Assembly: GCA_963281255.1 (NCBI GenBank) | Contig: OY725490.1 | Span: forward strand, 6,758,001 to 6,822,000 | DNA: 64,000 nt | From: Aphrocallistes beatrix | Lineage: Eukaryota > Porifera > Hexactinellida > Sceptrulophora > Aphrocallistidae | Reading direction: 5' to 3' | The notes under the pieces: model-generated | The model's database searches: none | What the model saw: only the letters and a program-made list of their open reading frames with translations | What the model was told of the DNA's origin: nothing | Translations under genes and position numbers: made by a program | Shown: positions 22,701 through 33,900 of the stretch, one piece after another | Position numbering within the stretch: the stretch's first letter is position 1 | Layout of the letters: each line of letters begins with the position of its first letter

Positions 22701-23106
22701 GAGTATCTAGAGACACTCGTTTCGATGGAGATGTCCTTACATTCAATCGAGGTTTCTACAGTTTCAATTTGGAATCATTATCCAGTAAAACATTTTGATA
22801 TACTTTTCGTTTACAAAGGTACTCAACAATCTCTCTACAACTGTCGACTTTCCTACGGAATTTCTCCAGCTCTACATCACTCGCTGCTTAGAATCATGCC
22901 AAGCTTACAAAGACCGTAACCAACAACAGAGATATGTGCGTCTGGTCTGCGTATTTTTGCAATGCCTGATTCGCAACAAGAAGTTCAACCCTCAGGACAT
23001 GTTCGCTGAGCTCCAAGCCTTCTGTATCGAGTTCAGCAGGATACGGGAGGCGGCTGGCCTGTTCCGACTGCTGAAAAATATGGACACAATAGAAAACAAG
23101 GTGTAG
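16731..23106 (+). CDS. CNOT11: CCR4-NOT complex subunit 11
   Basis: Subunit of the CCR4-NOT deadenylase that docks on the CNOT1 N-terminus with CNOT10. Exons are 16731-17099, 21973-22450, 22513-22751 and 22819-23106, giving 457 residues (human 510). Exon 1 matches the family: [49 protein letters not shown]. Exon 2 resumes with [20 protein letters not shown], then [20 protein letters not shown], almost the human sequence. The C-terminus has [18 protein letters not shown] and [16 protein letters not shown]. Intron 1 is 4873 bp, far longer than its neighbours, and contains two complete minus-strand genes. The other introns are 62 and 67 bp. Confidence 0.93.
17100..17917. other. CNOT11 intron 1, left part
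   Basis: Non-coding. It holds a small hairpin (GGGATATT and AATATCCC arms, about 17153-17176). At about 17770-17840 there is a sequence ending ATTAAGTGGAGTCACCTG followed by TA, which resembles one terminal repeat of a pogo/Tigger-type element. I could not find the matching left end, so this is a tentative fragment. Confidence 0.4.
17918..18931 (-). CDS. Unknown multi-pass membrane protein A (nested in CNOT11 intron)
   Basis: Not recognised. Single-exon, 337-residue protein with about seven hydrophobic helices (about residues 14-35, 75-92, 101-123, 155-172, 173-190, 233-257 and 286-309) and no clear signal peptide. A charged loop follows helix 1; [11 protein letters not shown] follows helix 3. 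A long basic loop (about 195-232, ending KKQERRKYG) precedes helix 6. The tail is basic with a Cys pair. Helix order, loop sizes and short matches (LLxxLVKYL-type and RKYG/TQYG before helix 6) parallel the neighbouring protein B, so the two may be distant paralogues. It is transcribed opposite to its host CNOT11. A seven-helix count invites a GPCR reading, but I see no GPCR motif. Confidence 0.7.
   Translation of the reverse strand: MNSEFSSKFFWINYSFLLFFITAWVIQIAMWIIYINRMLKRNKELESRAKQYITDCTLKNLEVEEWKLKLMKKISYCEIIALILGFITISIHRIEWFNHQILVHLALNYVHDLLYLIGLYQIWKVLRLLNILVKYLRGVCDWHQHKPDTIKRELNILNVASLVFIIIAGLWPIAVLVGLALIACIVYEYIHHIIYSFQLWDALKRLAKDYSYQHTEEGRANYRAKKQERRKYGLFATLIIIGIFFWIAPTGLSLFGVAVSQIRFVSMWRGFHLDLEGYVPIIKVYLTSLTDILISIGGAFLFPVHICFALSHFKLMSFNQCCIRRKKKESGLCRPLV
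19520..19735. mobile_element. MITE-like element with GTCCCG repeats
   Basis: About 216 bp with imperfect terminal inverted repeats, CATACTTGCCAAC at the left and the complement of CATACATGCCAAC at the right (12 of 13 match). It is flanked by a direct repeat TATTAC (19514-19519 and 19736-19741), a likely target duplication. Inside, GTCCCG(C/T) recurs at least seven times. There is no transposase frame. The superfamily is uncertain; an 8-bp duplication with one mismatch would point to hAT. Confidence 0.7.
19865..20181. mobile_element. Pogo/Tigger-like MITE
   Basis: About 317 bp. The left end CACTATTGAACCTCGTTAA and the right end (complement reads CAGTAGGACCTCGTTAA) form imperfect terminal inverted repeats, with TA next to the right end. 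Subterminal CGTATTATCCG-type sequences also recur in inverse orientation, and the interior has repeated GGAAATAGTTCGA motifs on both strands. This resembles non-autonomous pogo/Tigger elements. No transposase is present. Confidence 0.7.
20486..21586 (-). CDS. Unknown multi-pass membrane protein B (nested in CNOT11 intron)
   Basis: Not recognised. Single exon, 366 residues, about seven hydrophobic helices (about 22-46, 68-96, 118-142, 170-188, 189-207, 246-268 and 288-318). The N-terminus is acidic ([11 protein letters not shown]) with no signal peptide. A loop at 97-117 carries NVT, a potential glycosylation site, and a Cys. [10 protein letters not shown] follows helix 3, and TQYG precedes helix 6, echoing protein A at the same places. 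The tail is Cys/Pro/Lys-rich and ends with an acidic-dileucine-like SEPLLPSD motif, suggesting endosomal sorting. The upstream sequence on its strand reads TATTACAG then AACA and the ATG, again acceptor-like. Confidence 0.72.
   Translation of the reverse strand: MGSGDEEKWKEYAHELAPHKYEIGAGILIAVGIFYLIWIGYMLYKAIMVRSSTPKKLPHELSAEISKYTLTAVGLAFQYMAFGSYIVGKIVKAILIDTQLLNVTTCDSDMSSMPEPRDVVLYYYVETLFQVFAMLFASCMLTTFNTLLKYLKHNYYNGESNPHSILVAMLRIVIEIISILFISIIGVGIPVALAVLFGCILYKFVRFVLNCKAGYKLYKWRIQQISEGNAEDKDNRVELEMEGTQYGYITTVFCFGAGFYVAQLAFDPLASIVEASCTLFPDDRDYIKILFHFMNLLIWGSFALVAILFLPFFLPYTIYFTGLVCCPAPVLDFLTSARNCFKKPSPKPRCELSEPLLPSDSKIQSA
21587..21972. other. CNOT11 intron 1, right part
   Basis: AT-rich, upstream of protein B on the minus strand and ending at the CNOT11 exon 2 acceptor (TTCATGTAG, 21972). 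It probably contains the promoter of protein B; I see no specific motif. Confidence 0.4.
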
Positions 23107-23224
23107 CTGTTCCTATGTGTCGAGTATTCCTCGCGCAAATGATTATGATAAATACAATTTTCTTATAAACGGAGAATATTCTTTTTAAATAAGAGTTTTA
23201 ATTGTTTAATTCCGACAATTAGCT

Positions 23225-23749
23225 ATGAAGAAGTCATTTGTCCTCGATGGAATTCCTCTTTCTAACATGAGTAACAACGAAGTATATCGCACTTATCCAC
23301 AACACGACATCTCTCTCCCCTCTTACAATCCAGTTAAAGACAAACACTGTCGGGTCTATTTCCAGTTCTCCAGTCTCCCACGAGCTGTTTCCGCCCGTAT
23401 TTCGCGAGGCCACACCCTCCCCACTCAAGCAGGTTCTCACAAGGATAAACTACTCGAGCGCTGCTCTTCAGCTCAGTACCTTAGCGACCGTAACCGCAAC
23501 GGGGCTGGGTACTCATGGGACGAATACCGTGGACATAATTCTGAAGTGTATAAGCCGGTGGTTGGCTGGAATGGAGATGGAGGCTATCGTTCAAATACGT
23601 TCAAATTGAGGTACCAACCATCGACATTTGATGCCCCTGTCCCCAAGCGTTTCGGGATGTACCTTGACTATCAAGGGCTGCTGCTGCATAAGAAAGGACG
23701 CGCGAAGCCTACCTATACAAAGTTTTCTCGAACCCTCTCTTCTCCATAA
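23225..23749 (+). CDS. Small unknown protein, Tyr/Arg-rich
   Basis: Not recognised. Single exon, 174 residues, starting 118 bp after the CNOT11 stop, with an AG at 23220-23221 just before the ATG. The protein is basic, rich in Tyr, Arg, Ser and Gly, with no transmembrane segment or coiled coil. Pieces such as SSLPRAVSARISRGHTLP, YSWDEYRGHNSEVYKP and RFGMYLDYQGLLLHKKGRAKP have the look of small ciliary microtubule-inner proteins, but that is impression only. Codon use and good length without stops support a real gene. Confidence 0.6.
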   Translation: MKKSFVLDGIPLSNMSNNEVYRTYPQHDISLPSYNPVKDKHCRVYFQFSSLPRAVSARISRGHTLPTQAGSHKDKLLERCSSAQYLSDRNRNGAGYSWDEYRGHNSEVYKPVVGWNGDGGYRSNTFKLRYQPSTFDAPVPKRFGMYLDYQGLLLHKKGRAKPTYTKFSRTLSSP

Positions 23750-24595
23750 GGCACCGTATTTTCTTCACTTGAGAGCCAAAAAGATACTTTTATTTTCTTC
23801 ACTTGAGAGCCAAAATTACTTTTATTTTCTTCCTTTATTCTCTTTATTTTATCCACACCCTTACGTATGTAAAATTATGTTTTATTTTTACTGTACTACC
23901 AGTTCGAACTTCTGACTTATATTTTAGTCGAAATTACATAACCATATTGACCCATGATAATATTTATTGCTATTGTGCAATATTGTGTCATGGTTAGTGG
24001 GGGTTAAATTGAAGAGTCACTGGAAATTACCGACCATTGCTCATATTGAGATATTATAGAGTGTAGAATTGTGATTACTTATACGTAGTATCTCTGAATG
24101 CTACCATAATTGTACCCACATTCACGTATATTAGAGCGACATGTTCTATAGTCACCAGACTATACCATAAAAATGATACTCTGTAGTTTTCGAAGCCCTT
24201 TCTCATTTTTTAGAAGTTGGTCAATTTAAGTCAGTATCCTATCCAGTTGGGTCATACTACTGTAAAGTTTTGCTTTGCTCAACAGTTGCAAATAATGTTG
24301 CAAGCCACTTGACGTTATGAGCTTCCTCTAAAGTTCTAAACCTCAGAATAAGACCGATTCTCCTTCTCTAATTTAGCCATCACTAATAAATATGCGGTGT
24401 TATTAATTAATTGTTTATTGTTTTATTGCTTCACTCCTGTTGAAAACTTGATTACGTTGATAAATATGGAGACTATAACCTTGATTCCCCGTCTGCCGCC
24501 ATTAGAATACACCCATTATCAACTCAGTTCAGGCCTCACTTTCACAATTTCTTTTCGGTATTTTTTAACTCCTCTTTGGTAACAATTAGTTTAGG
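23750..24595. other. Intergenic, 850 bp
   Basis: AT-rich, with the short tandem repeat at 23757-23830 and otherwise nothing I can identify. Small frames here lack gene-like composition. Confidence 0.5.
23757..23830. repeat. Tandem repeat, about 32-34 bp unit
   Basis: Two copies of a unit starting TATTTTCTTCACTTGAGAGC begin at 23757 and 23791, differing by a 2-bp indel near the end. A third, truncated copy begins at 23823. It lies directly after the small gene at 23225-23749. Confidence 0.8.
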
Positions 24596-27142
24596 ATGGA
24601 ACCACTTTCTCGAGCAGAGATCGAGAGCTCTGTGGATTCATTCCCAGATTTAGACTACAAGTTCGAACACATTGATTGGGCGGACATAATGGATGCTGAG
24701 GAGGGCAGTAACCCTGAACAAAAGCTGGAAACTCTCAAGGAGAGATCTTCAGTGATCAATTCTTCTCTTTATGTCAACTCAAACCCAGTCAGTCTCTCCG
24801 CAATGCCCGCCTTGACCAGTTTAAGATTAGACGACCATTCACGGGGATTGCCCCCGCTTCAATCGGAGCAGAAAACCGATAAGCGCTCGAATGGACCAGT
24901 CCCTACTTCCTTCTCAGGAGTTCTGAACTCACAGAATCCAAGATTGGCGCCTTCTCCAAACAACACGTAATTATACGTACCGGCAGTATTAGGCTAAACT
25001 GCTCTTACCTAATGTAACATTCCTTTTAGCTCTCCTAGCAACAGCAGTAGGGGTGTTTTCAAGGTGCCCGCCCCGCCTAAACAAGCGGGGAGGCCATCAC
25101 TTGAAGGTTTGAAGCCATTAAATACAAAGGACAGAAAGGTAGTAGTATGTTCTCACTCTTGAAGTATTCTTTATCTACGATTATTCTTCAAATTCTAGAG
25201 CTCAACTCTCCGTCCCCCTCCGTCCCCTTCTTCTATTCACGAAAAAAAGCGCCTCAAAATCTCAAACAATTCCTTCAGCAAGGATTGGGACTATGTTGAT
25301 GATGACTTCATCTTTACAACTGACACAGACATCACTCCAACAAGTATGTCCTACTCTACAATAGTCTAAAGGCACTACATTTTCCAAATCTTGTTTCTGA
25401 TCGCTATATAAAAGATTTTATGTCCTGGGGTACTTGTTGATAATATGAATGCATTTAGTATATATTTACGCTTTCAAATTATGTTCTATAGATTTCAATT
25501 CTTTCCGTCTCCCCATCCCTCACTCTGCATCCGTGAGCACCCTAGAATCTGATACGGAGATAGAGACAGGCTCTGCTTACTCAGAAACCTCCAGTACTTC
25601 CACCCTCACCAGCAAAGGATCTAAACGGAGAGAAAATCTGCCGAAGGTTGAAGACTCAAAGAAGTTGGAACAGCGGCAGAAACAGATTGACTACGGAAAG
25701 AACACAGAAGGGTACACGAACTACATCCGACTCTATCCGAAGGTGAAGCGCACTCGGGACATGCCCAAAACTCCTGACAAGACAATCGGATACTCGCACA
25801 GGCGCTGGCTGGGGCTGCTCACCAAGTGGAGGAAGTCTCTACACCAGTTCGATAGGGAAGAAGGAGCGCCCAAGAACACTCCACCCAAATCCGAGGTACC
25901 AAAGCATTATGTGAATTACTCTGTCTTTAAATTAATCCCTTTCCAAATATAGAATTTCCCAATACACTTAGAGGACGCTAACACCTTCCCTACTCTTCCA
26001 TTGAAGCAAGAGATTGACAGTGTCGATGTTAAATCTGAAACCATGGATGAAGAATTTTCGACTCCTTTCTCCTACAGTCTTGTACTACAGAACTTACAAT
26101 ATGGTATACTATACTAATCTTAATGCATTACGTGTATATATATATATATTTTATCGTAGTTATTTGTGTAGAAAAGACAGATCCTCCGATAATCCCATCT
26201 CATAGGGATACTATACTGCAACAGAATTGTTTTGAGCCTTTAGAGAGGGAGGTTCAAGTTGGAGTGACGGACCACGCTCCTGTTGTCCCCACTGAGGGGG
26301 CTGCTACAGGATACATGAGTTACTCAGCAGTTCTGAAAGCGTCCAAACCGGTACGGATTGATCTTCAACCAGTGGTTGCTTCTAATCCAGTAACTGTAAA
26401 GGAAGAACCCAAAGAAATAGAAGAGATTCGCGAGGAGATACCGAGCGAAATTCCTTTAGATATCCAAGGGAATACCCCACCGCCCTCCAAGCCTACCTAC
26501 TGTCAGGTGTTAATGGCGCCTAAATCCCTCAACCCGATCACTTCCCCGCCAATTCTGAGAGAGAATCTCAAAGAACCAGTTCCCTTAACTCCTGAAGAAG
26601 CACCACTGCCACAGGATTCTGATAGCGACGACTCAATGGAAGTGAACGCTACTTCCGTTGAAGAACCTACGAGACAAGTAGAGCCAGATCCGCTACAACC
26701 ACTGACTTACTCTCAAGCACTCAGGTCTAAACCTCCGCCACCCATCTTCAACGCAAATACCACCGCGGATGAAGAGCATTTGCGAGAGAGGAATAATGAG
26801 CTAATGAGGTGTAAGAACCTGCCCAATGAGGACAGGGTGGTATCCAATCTGAATGAGGACATTGTACCCAAGGAAAATGAAGAAGGTTGTAAGATTGAAC
26901 CATGCCCTGATCCCCCCTCCGAGCAAGCTCCTCTAACTTATTCACAAGTGCTCTCTGGCATCCAATCACCTCTAACTAGCGAGTCGATCACGGATAGAGA
27001 CATAGGAACTGAGTCAGAAGATGTTAGTCTCGATGCTCAGCTCTCAGAATCAGCTCATTCCGTCCCTAGCCCACCTCCTCCCAAATCCTATCGATACCTC
27101 ATCCCACAGAGTACGACAGTTTCCATTCAGGAGCAGAGTTGA
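24596..27142 (+). CDS. SLBP: Histone stem-loop binding protein with long C-terminal tail
   Basis: Binds the 3' stem-loop of replication-dependent histone mRNAs for processing and translation. Exons are 24596-24966, 25030-25138, 25199-25343, 25492-25895, 25953-26103 and 26172-27142, giving 716 residues against 270 in human. The RNA-binding domain is in exon 4 (about residues 263-329): QRQKQIDYGKNTEGYTNYI, TPDK and YSHRRWLGLLTKWRKSLHQF. The vertebrate TPNK phospho-motif is TPDK here. The N-terminus is acidic, with FPDLDYKFEHIDW. After the domain there are roughly 380 Pro/Glu/Ser-rich residues carrying repeated short motifs of the form (T/S)YSxVL. The domain assignment is firm; the role of the tail is unknown. 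Confidence 0.9.
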
Positions 27143-27963
27143 TTGAGGTTCCACTCTCCATCAAATCTCCATGTTTTCTCAGCTCCTGAGACTCCGTTAC
27201 ACTACCGATCAACTGTATGTACCTTTCTGTACTTTTATCTAAGCCAAAACACAGTTTCCATAGATAGTTTGCTTTAGACTTAATTAATTTACATCTTCTG
27301 CACGACTTGTCTAGTCTAAGTGTAATTATTTTATCCGATTTTGAATTCAATATCTCCTCCATTGAATGATTAATGAGATTATTTACGTGATTCATGTTGC
27401 TTATATACGTACGGACATTAAATTCTATCATCGTTTCTACTGAAAATAGTCCACTGCATACGAATAGTTAAATCTTCTAGAAGCCCCTATTCTGAATCCA
27501 GACCAGAGAAGTTTTTAATGTAAACGAGATGGTCCATCCTCTGATATTAAGGTCAATGGGAGAAGGCAGGGAACGGAGTTTAATAATGCTCTAATATAGA
27601 TCCCTACTTTACACAATATTAAATATCCAGGCAAAAATTCTAAAACACTACTTGACTGATCTGAATAGCAACCAGCTATAGTTCCATTGGAAGAGATCGG
27701 TGATATGAAATTAGTCCAAAAATCAAAGTTCTTTTACTTGTGTTAATTGCATTTTTTCAATTTTTCAGCTTTTAATGACGTTTCTGTTAAGAAAAATGCT
27801 GAATATTTAAGAAAATAGAACTTAATTAATCAGTGCGTTTGGCTGTTACATTAACATCCTATATTAAGCTAATTGGATAGTATCACGTCCTAACTATTGA
27901 GTAATCATCTCGCGTATTAAGTGCTATTTAATAACGCCGGTTTGAATAGCAGCATAGACAATA
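27143..27963. other. Intergenic, SLBP to citron kinase
   Basis: 820 bp of AT-rich sequence without a gene, repeat or transposon end that I can recognise. It is one of the longest true gaps between genes in the window, so a promoter for the downstream gene or gene array could lie here. Confidence 0.5.
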
Positions 27964-30900
27964 ATGTCGATTGAAGAATCGGACAATCAGCACCATTTAG
28001 ACATCACAACTCGACTCTCGTTCCTTCGAGAAATCCTTCTGAACCAGGGACTGACGAGTCTAGGAGAGGACTCGAAAGTGGACCTAAACACAGCCAGAGA
28101 CTTGAATGACACTCGACAAAACTGTCGCTGTGGGTCGGTCATATCGATTGGGTCATTCGATGCTCTGTTAGACACAGTGTTCGTTATGTTCAGTAAGGAG
28201 AGACTGAAGAGCTACCGCGCCGATAACATTCTCTGTAGCATCGCTGAAAGGTGATTTACCATAGTTTACATTGGCATAGTAGCATTCCCGTTGAGATTAT
28301 ACATCCTATTGTTTGATAGATATTCAGAAGAGCTATGCCTGCTACGCCAACTGTATCCAACTACTGATGACTTCATATCTAAAGACGTGGTGGGCATTGG
28401 ACAGTTCGGAGAGGTTAAGGTTGTGGAAGAGAAGTACACAGGTGAAATATTCGCGATGAAGACAATCAGGAAATCTCAGCTGTTCCAGTTAGGGCCGAGT
28501 GTTGCTTGCTTCAAGGAAGAACGTGACGTCATGGTGCGAGCGAACAAGAGCCCATGGGTTGCTAGCCTGGCTTACTCATTCCAAGACAGCGCCAACCTCT
28601 ACCTGATCATGACCTTCTACGCAGGGGGAGACCTGCTGAACGTGCTGGAGCAGTTCGACCCGATGAAGGTAGGTCTGATACGTTCTAACTCGATTGTAAG
28701 CCCGCTTCTTATCCGTACCCCACAGGAAGATATGGCTCGGTTCTACCTGTCGGAGATCTCCACTGCCATCCACTTCGTGCACGAGATGGGGTACATACAC
28801 AGAGACGTGAAGCCGGAGAATGTTCTCGTCGACACGTCCGGACATATCAAGCTAGCTGACTTCGGGTCCGCAGCCGCTCTGACGGAGGATGGGAGGATAG
28901 TAGGACAGATCCCATTTCCGGTCGGAACTCCTGAATACGTTGCGCCTGAGGTTAGTATATACCTAGCATTCGTATACAGGAAACTGTGCAGCCTTGTCAA
29001 ATCACACTGGAATAGGTGCTGTCTGTGTTGGATCACGCCACCGGATCGAAGAGCTGTCTGTACGGGAGGGAATGCGACTGGTGGTCACTCGGTGTTGTCG
29101 CATATGAAATGTTGGTGGGAAAAACTCCCTTCGAATCTGGGTCTAGAATAGAAACTCATGAAAATATACAGAATTTTAAGAAATCTCTAGTGTTTCCCCC
29201 TACGCCAGATCTGTGTAAGGAAGCTATAAACCTTATAACCTCTCTATGCACTGGTATAACCACACGGATAGGTATGTCCCGTATACGAATTGGATTGAAA
29301 ATTGTGATAATCTATTTATGTTTTTCATTGAATTGTAGGTTATTATGAGATCATGAGACACGAGTTCTTCGCTGGAATTGAGTGGGACGAACTGCTCACT
29401 TCTCAGCCCCCTTACATCCCAAACGTCAAAGGGCCTGATGACGTGTCTAACTTTGACAACTGTGACAGGAGCATGACTAACAGAAATTGCGACTTCGACT
29501 TATCTCGAGGTAAACTATATATATAGCTACATCACATTTAACCATGGATAAGTGTAATTGAGTGTATTTTAGGTAAGAAGAATACCTTTGAAGACAGTGA
29601 CTTGTGTTTTATCGGATATTCTTATCTCCCACTGATGCCCAGTCCACCTCAAGATATGCCCATCCCTTCAGGGGCAACTTCAACTCCAAACTCTCAGGCA
29701 CCCACGGGGCATATATCTGAAAGAAATGATTTGAAGAAACTTCTCAAGGCCAAGGAACGTGAACTGGACATGAGTATGGAAGAGAGGGTGTTGGTTGAGA
29801 AAGAGACCGATCTTTTCAAGACTCAAGTAATTTTGATACTATAGTAGTTTAATTTATTTCAGGAGGTCAGGTCAATCACTGAAAATCAGTTAAATGTGTG
29901 ATAGCTTTTTGCAAGCAAGTTAATCATGTCGTTACTATAACGTAGGTGCATGACTTACAGAGCAAATTAGAATCTGAACGCGTTGAGAGATTGCGGATGG
30001 AGAAGCATACTCTACAGCTGTTGGAGGAGGTAAGAGAGGGAACTCGTCGTGTGAGTGAAATGCGAGAGGCTGAAGCAGTCCAGAAAGCGTGTCGCGAGCA
30101 TGAGATTGTATTGAGACAGCTGAACCAAGAGAAAGAAGTCGCGATGCAACGGGCAAGGCGGCTAGAGGAGGAGCTGATGTTGAAGAAAGGTGTCTGGGAC
30201 GATCAGAATAACGAGATGAATGAGCTGAAGAAGACACTCAACCGAGAGAAAGAGAGTGGCAGGGTAGAAGCAGGCCAATATCAAGAAAAGATCAACAAGG
30301 TTGTTATAAACTATTCTAATGTTGCTGGGGATGTCCTTTGATACTATCTTCTATTAGCTTGCAGAAGAAGCTCACGCGCATATCACCGAGTTGAAGAGTA
30401 AATTGGAAGCTAAAGTGTTCGACTTAGAAGAGTCAGAAGACCAGCTGCGACAGGCTCAGAATAAAATGGCACAATTTGAGAAGCTGCTTGCTCAAGAAAA
30501 ATACTTGAAAGAAGCCGCTAACACACAAATATCCACCCTCAATAAACAAGTGGAGTTGGAGAAACCACACAGTAAGGTGAGTATAGCTAGAGAGGATGAG
30601 ATGGAGATAACGAGGATACAAGAGTTGGAGCAAGAGTTGTTAGAAAATGCCAGAACTAAAGAGGAGCTAGAATCTTCTGAGTTTAGGAAAGAGAGGGAGT
30701 TGCAGGACATGGCACAGGAGTTGATTGAAGTACTCTCAGACAGAGATCATCTCCAAGAAGAGTTGAACATCCTCACAGAAGATATGGACTGTAAGGAGAA
30801 AGAGTTTGCGACGCAGAAAGAGATTATTTCACAGCTAGAAGAGGAACTTAACGCTGCTAAACTTCAACTAAACGCCTATGATGAAGAGGTAGCCAGTAGA

Positions 30901-33900
30901 CTAGAGTACAAACACAAATCCATTCCAATACACCCTAGCGGTATCGAATCTGATACCGAGTCGACCGTAGGCATCGCAGACCGACAGAAGGCTCTGCACG
31001 AGGTTAGATCTCACTACCAAGTACAGTTAACCAAGTTGAGAGAGAAAGTAGAAGAGGAAATGAAGAAGCACGCTTTAACTCGAGATAAATTGGCTGAAAT
31101 GAATCGAGTCGCCAAGAAGAAGACATCTGACGTCGAGCGATCTTTAGAATATCAGAGAGGGAAATTGACAAATAACGAAGAGAAATATAAAGAGAACATC
31201 TTGACTCTGGAGAAACGGAACCAGGATCTACAGAACCAGTATAATAAGGTGTTGGGTAGATTGGCGGATATGCGGCGTGTTCAGACAACTCTTGAGCACG
31301 AAATTCAAGAAATGAAAAAACAGGAAGAACATAAAGATGAACTTCGTTCTAAACTCTCTTCAGCTGGCCTTCAGGAGAAGATAAGGGATTCCGGGAAAGA
31401 GATGGAGCGACTGAAAAAGGATCTAAGCGAAGTTAATAAACTCAACAAGGATTATAATGATTCTGTTTTGAGTTTGCAGACAGAACTGAGGAAATTAAGG
31501 AGCTCATCTCTCAAGACTGAATCTCAACTCCAGATAGCCAACCAGCAATTGAAAGCTGATAAGCATAACATAGAGAAACTACGCAACAGTCTCAAGTCTC
31601 TGGAACAGAATGGACAGGGCGAGTCAGTGAATAACGAGGAAGCACTCCGAAAAGAATTGGACGAATTGAGTGGTAAGTTAGAACACAAAAGTCAAAGGTT
31701 AGAGATTAGCGAACAGGAGTTAGATGACACGAAAAAAGCACTAGTCCGTGCTGAGAACCTCTATCAAGTGCAGATCGATTCGTTCAAGAGTTTGATTGAA
31801 GAGGAGAAACGTAAGTATATTAGCTATAGCGATAAAAGCCACGGTTTGGAGGTCGAGTTACATCGAAGAAATGAAGCGATTCAATCCCTCCAACGGAAAG
31901 AGATCGATCTCGCTAATCAGATGTTGCAATTGAAGCAACAACTTCGAGAAAAAGTTGAAGGTGAAATACCGCAGCATAAATCTCAGGAAACGTCTAAAGA
32001 GCAAATAAACCAACTTTCTCAAGAGCTAGCTCATGAAAAAGCATCAAAAGGAGAAGCGAAAATAAGGACGGAAGAGTATAAGGAGCAAAATGAATCTCTC
32101 AGTTCCGAGGTTAAGAAGAGAGGAGAGGAAGTCCAGAGGAGTAACGCTCAGTTGAATTCTCTGCGAATGGAATATCGTGCATTGAAAGATTCTGAGTTGG
32201 AAAGCAGTCGGCTTTTGAATGAACTGAAGAGGAAATGTGAAGATAGGTTGAAATCTAATGAAAGGTGTAAGAGGATAGAGGAAGAGATGGAGTCGATGAA
32301 ATTATCACTTGAGATAAAAAATGACCACGTATGTAAGTTACAGACCATCGAGTCTGTGAAGGTCAACGAAATAAATAAGTTGGAGAATAGCCTGGAGCAG
32401 GTGAAGAAGGAGTTGGATTCATTGAGAGACGAGAACAAGAAGCTACAGTTGGAAAGGATGGAAACAGAACAAAAAGTGTCCGACTTAAGAACGACCAGCA
32501 GTCGTCATGAACTCAACTCTGCTCAATGGGCTGGAGAGCAATCTAAACTGAATGACGCCATCTCAACACAGAAGAATGAAGCACTGAAGCTACAGGGAGA
32601 ATTAATAAGAGCTAAAGATGAGGTAAAAAAACTGAAAATGGTTGTTAGGCAATTGGAAAAGGGTCAGTTGAGTGAGCCACAGAGAGTTTTAGACCTGGAA
32701 GACCAGATAATTGAATGCAACACCCGCATCCACGAGTTGGAAGAAGTCAGAGAACAGTTCAATAAATCCAAAATTGATGCTGAGAATCATGCTCGTTTGG
32801 TAAAATCGCTAAGAGAGGACAATTCACATAAAGAGTTGGAAGTAAACATTCTTCTCGAAGATAAACAAGGCGTTGAAGAGAGGAACAAAACCTTAGCACT
32901 CCAACTTGACTTACAGTACGAAGAGTTGCAGAAAGCCAAAGAGGAAGCCACCTGTTTACGCATCCAAATGCAGCAATTAATGGCTACTAAGCATAAACTA
33001 ACCGTGGAGCAGGAGTCTTTGAGGAAACAGCTGGGCGAGAAGACGGAAGATGAAGTTGTGCACACTAACGAAGAGAAAAACTTGAAAGAACAGCGCTACC
33101 GAATGGAAACTCAGCTACAGCAGCAAGCTAAGCTAATCGACTATCTGGCCGACGGGAAGCAAGAATCAGGTAAATGGTCTTCTAAAGTGAAGAGAAAAGA
33201 AATGGAGCCTTTGAAAGATAGACCCCTCCGACCTATCAAGGCATCCAAACCATCTCAGATACTATACCCGCCTAAAACGAACGGTAGCGACTCTGGTGTG
33301 ACATCAATAGAGTCTGATCTCGACCCATTTACCCCTCCTGACCAAATAGAACACACAAACATTCCTCATACTTCTTCTGCACCCCTTCCCAACTTCACAG
33401 TGCCAGCAGGTAGCATGGAGTGCACCCCTTTAGTGAATCAGCGTAGTCACGGGATGATAAGCAAGGTCAAGAAGACGTTGAGTGGACGTAGGTTCGAAGC
33501 CCCGAGTAACATCACTGGCTCTAAACAGCTCAATTCTAAATCCCTGAAAGAGGTAACAATCCCCAGGATAGAGACAGACAAGGTGTCTCCGGTCAGCCTG
33601 GCCAGTAATAACACATACTCTATCTCCTCCTGCTCAGAGAATGACTCTCACTCGAAACGTAGTAAAGAACTCGATGAGTGTGACATTGCATCCCCTCCCA
33701 AGAAAGTTTGTTCAGATTCTTCCTCTAGGATTGTCCCCAAACACTTTTTCGCTACTAAAATATGTAAATCCAGCACTGTTTGTGATGCTTGTTCATTACC
33801 CATCAAGTTTGGTGAGCACAAGACGAAATGCGCATTCTGTAGAGCAGTGTTGCACCCGAAATGTTCTATCGACTACGATGCTATCAACCCCTGCCAGTCT

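Noticed and set aside
28669..28725. 57-nt in-frame segment in citron kinase that reads through without a stop
   Set aside because: It has a GT donor (AAG|GTAGGT) and a CCCCACAG acceptor and would insert 19 residues inside the kinase domain, so it is an intron. Retention is possible but unsupported.
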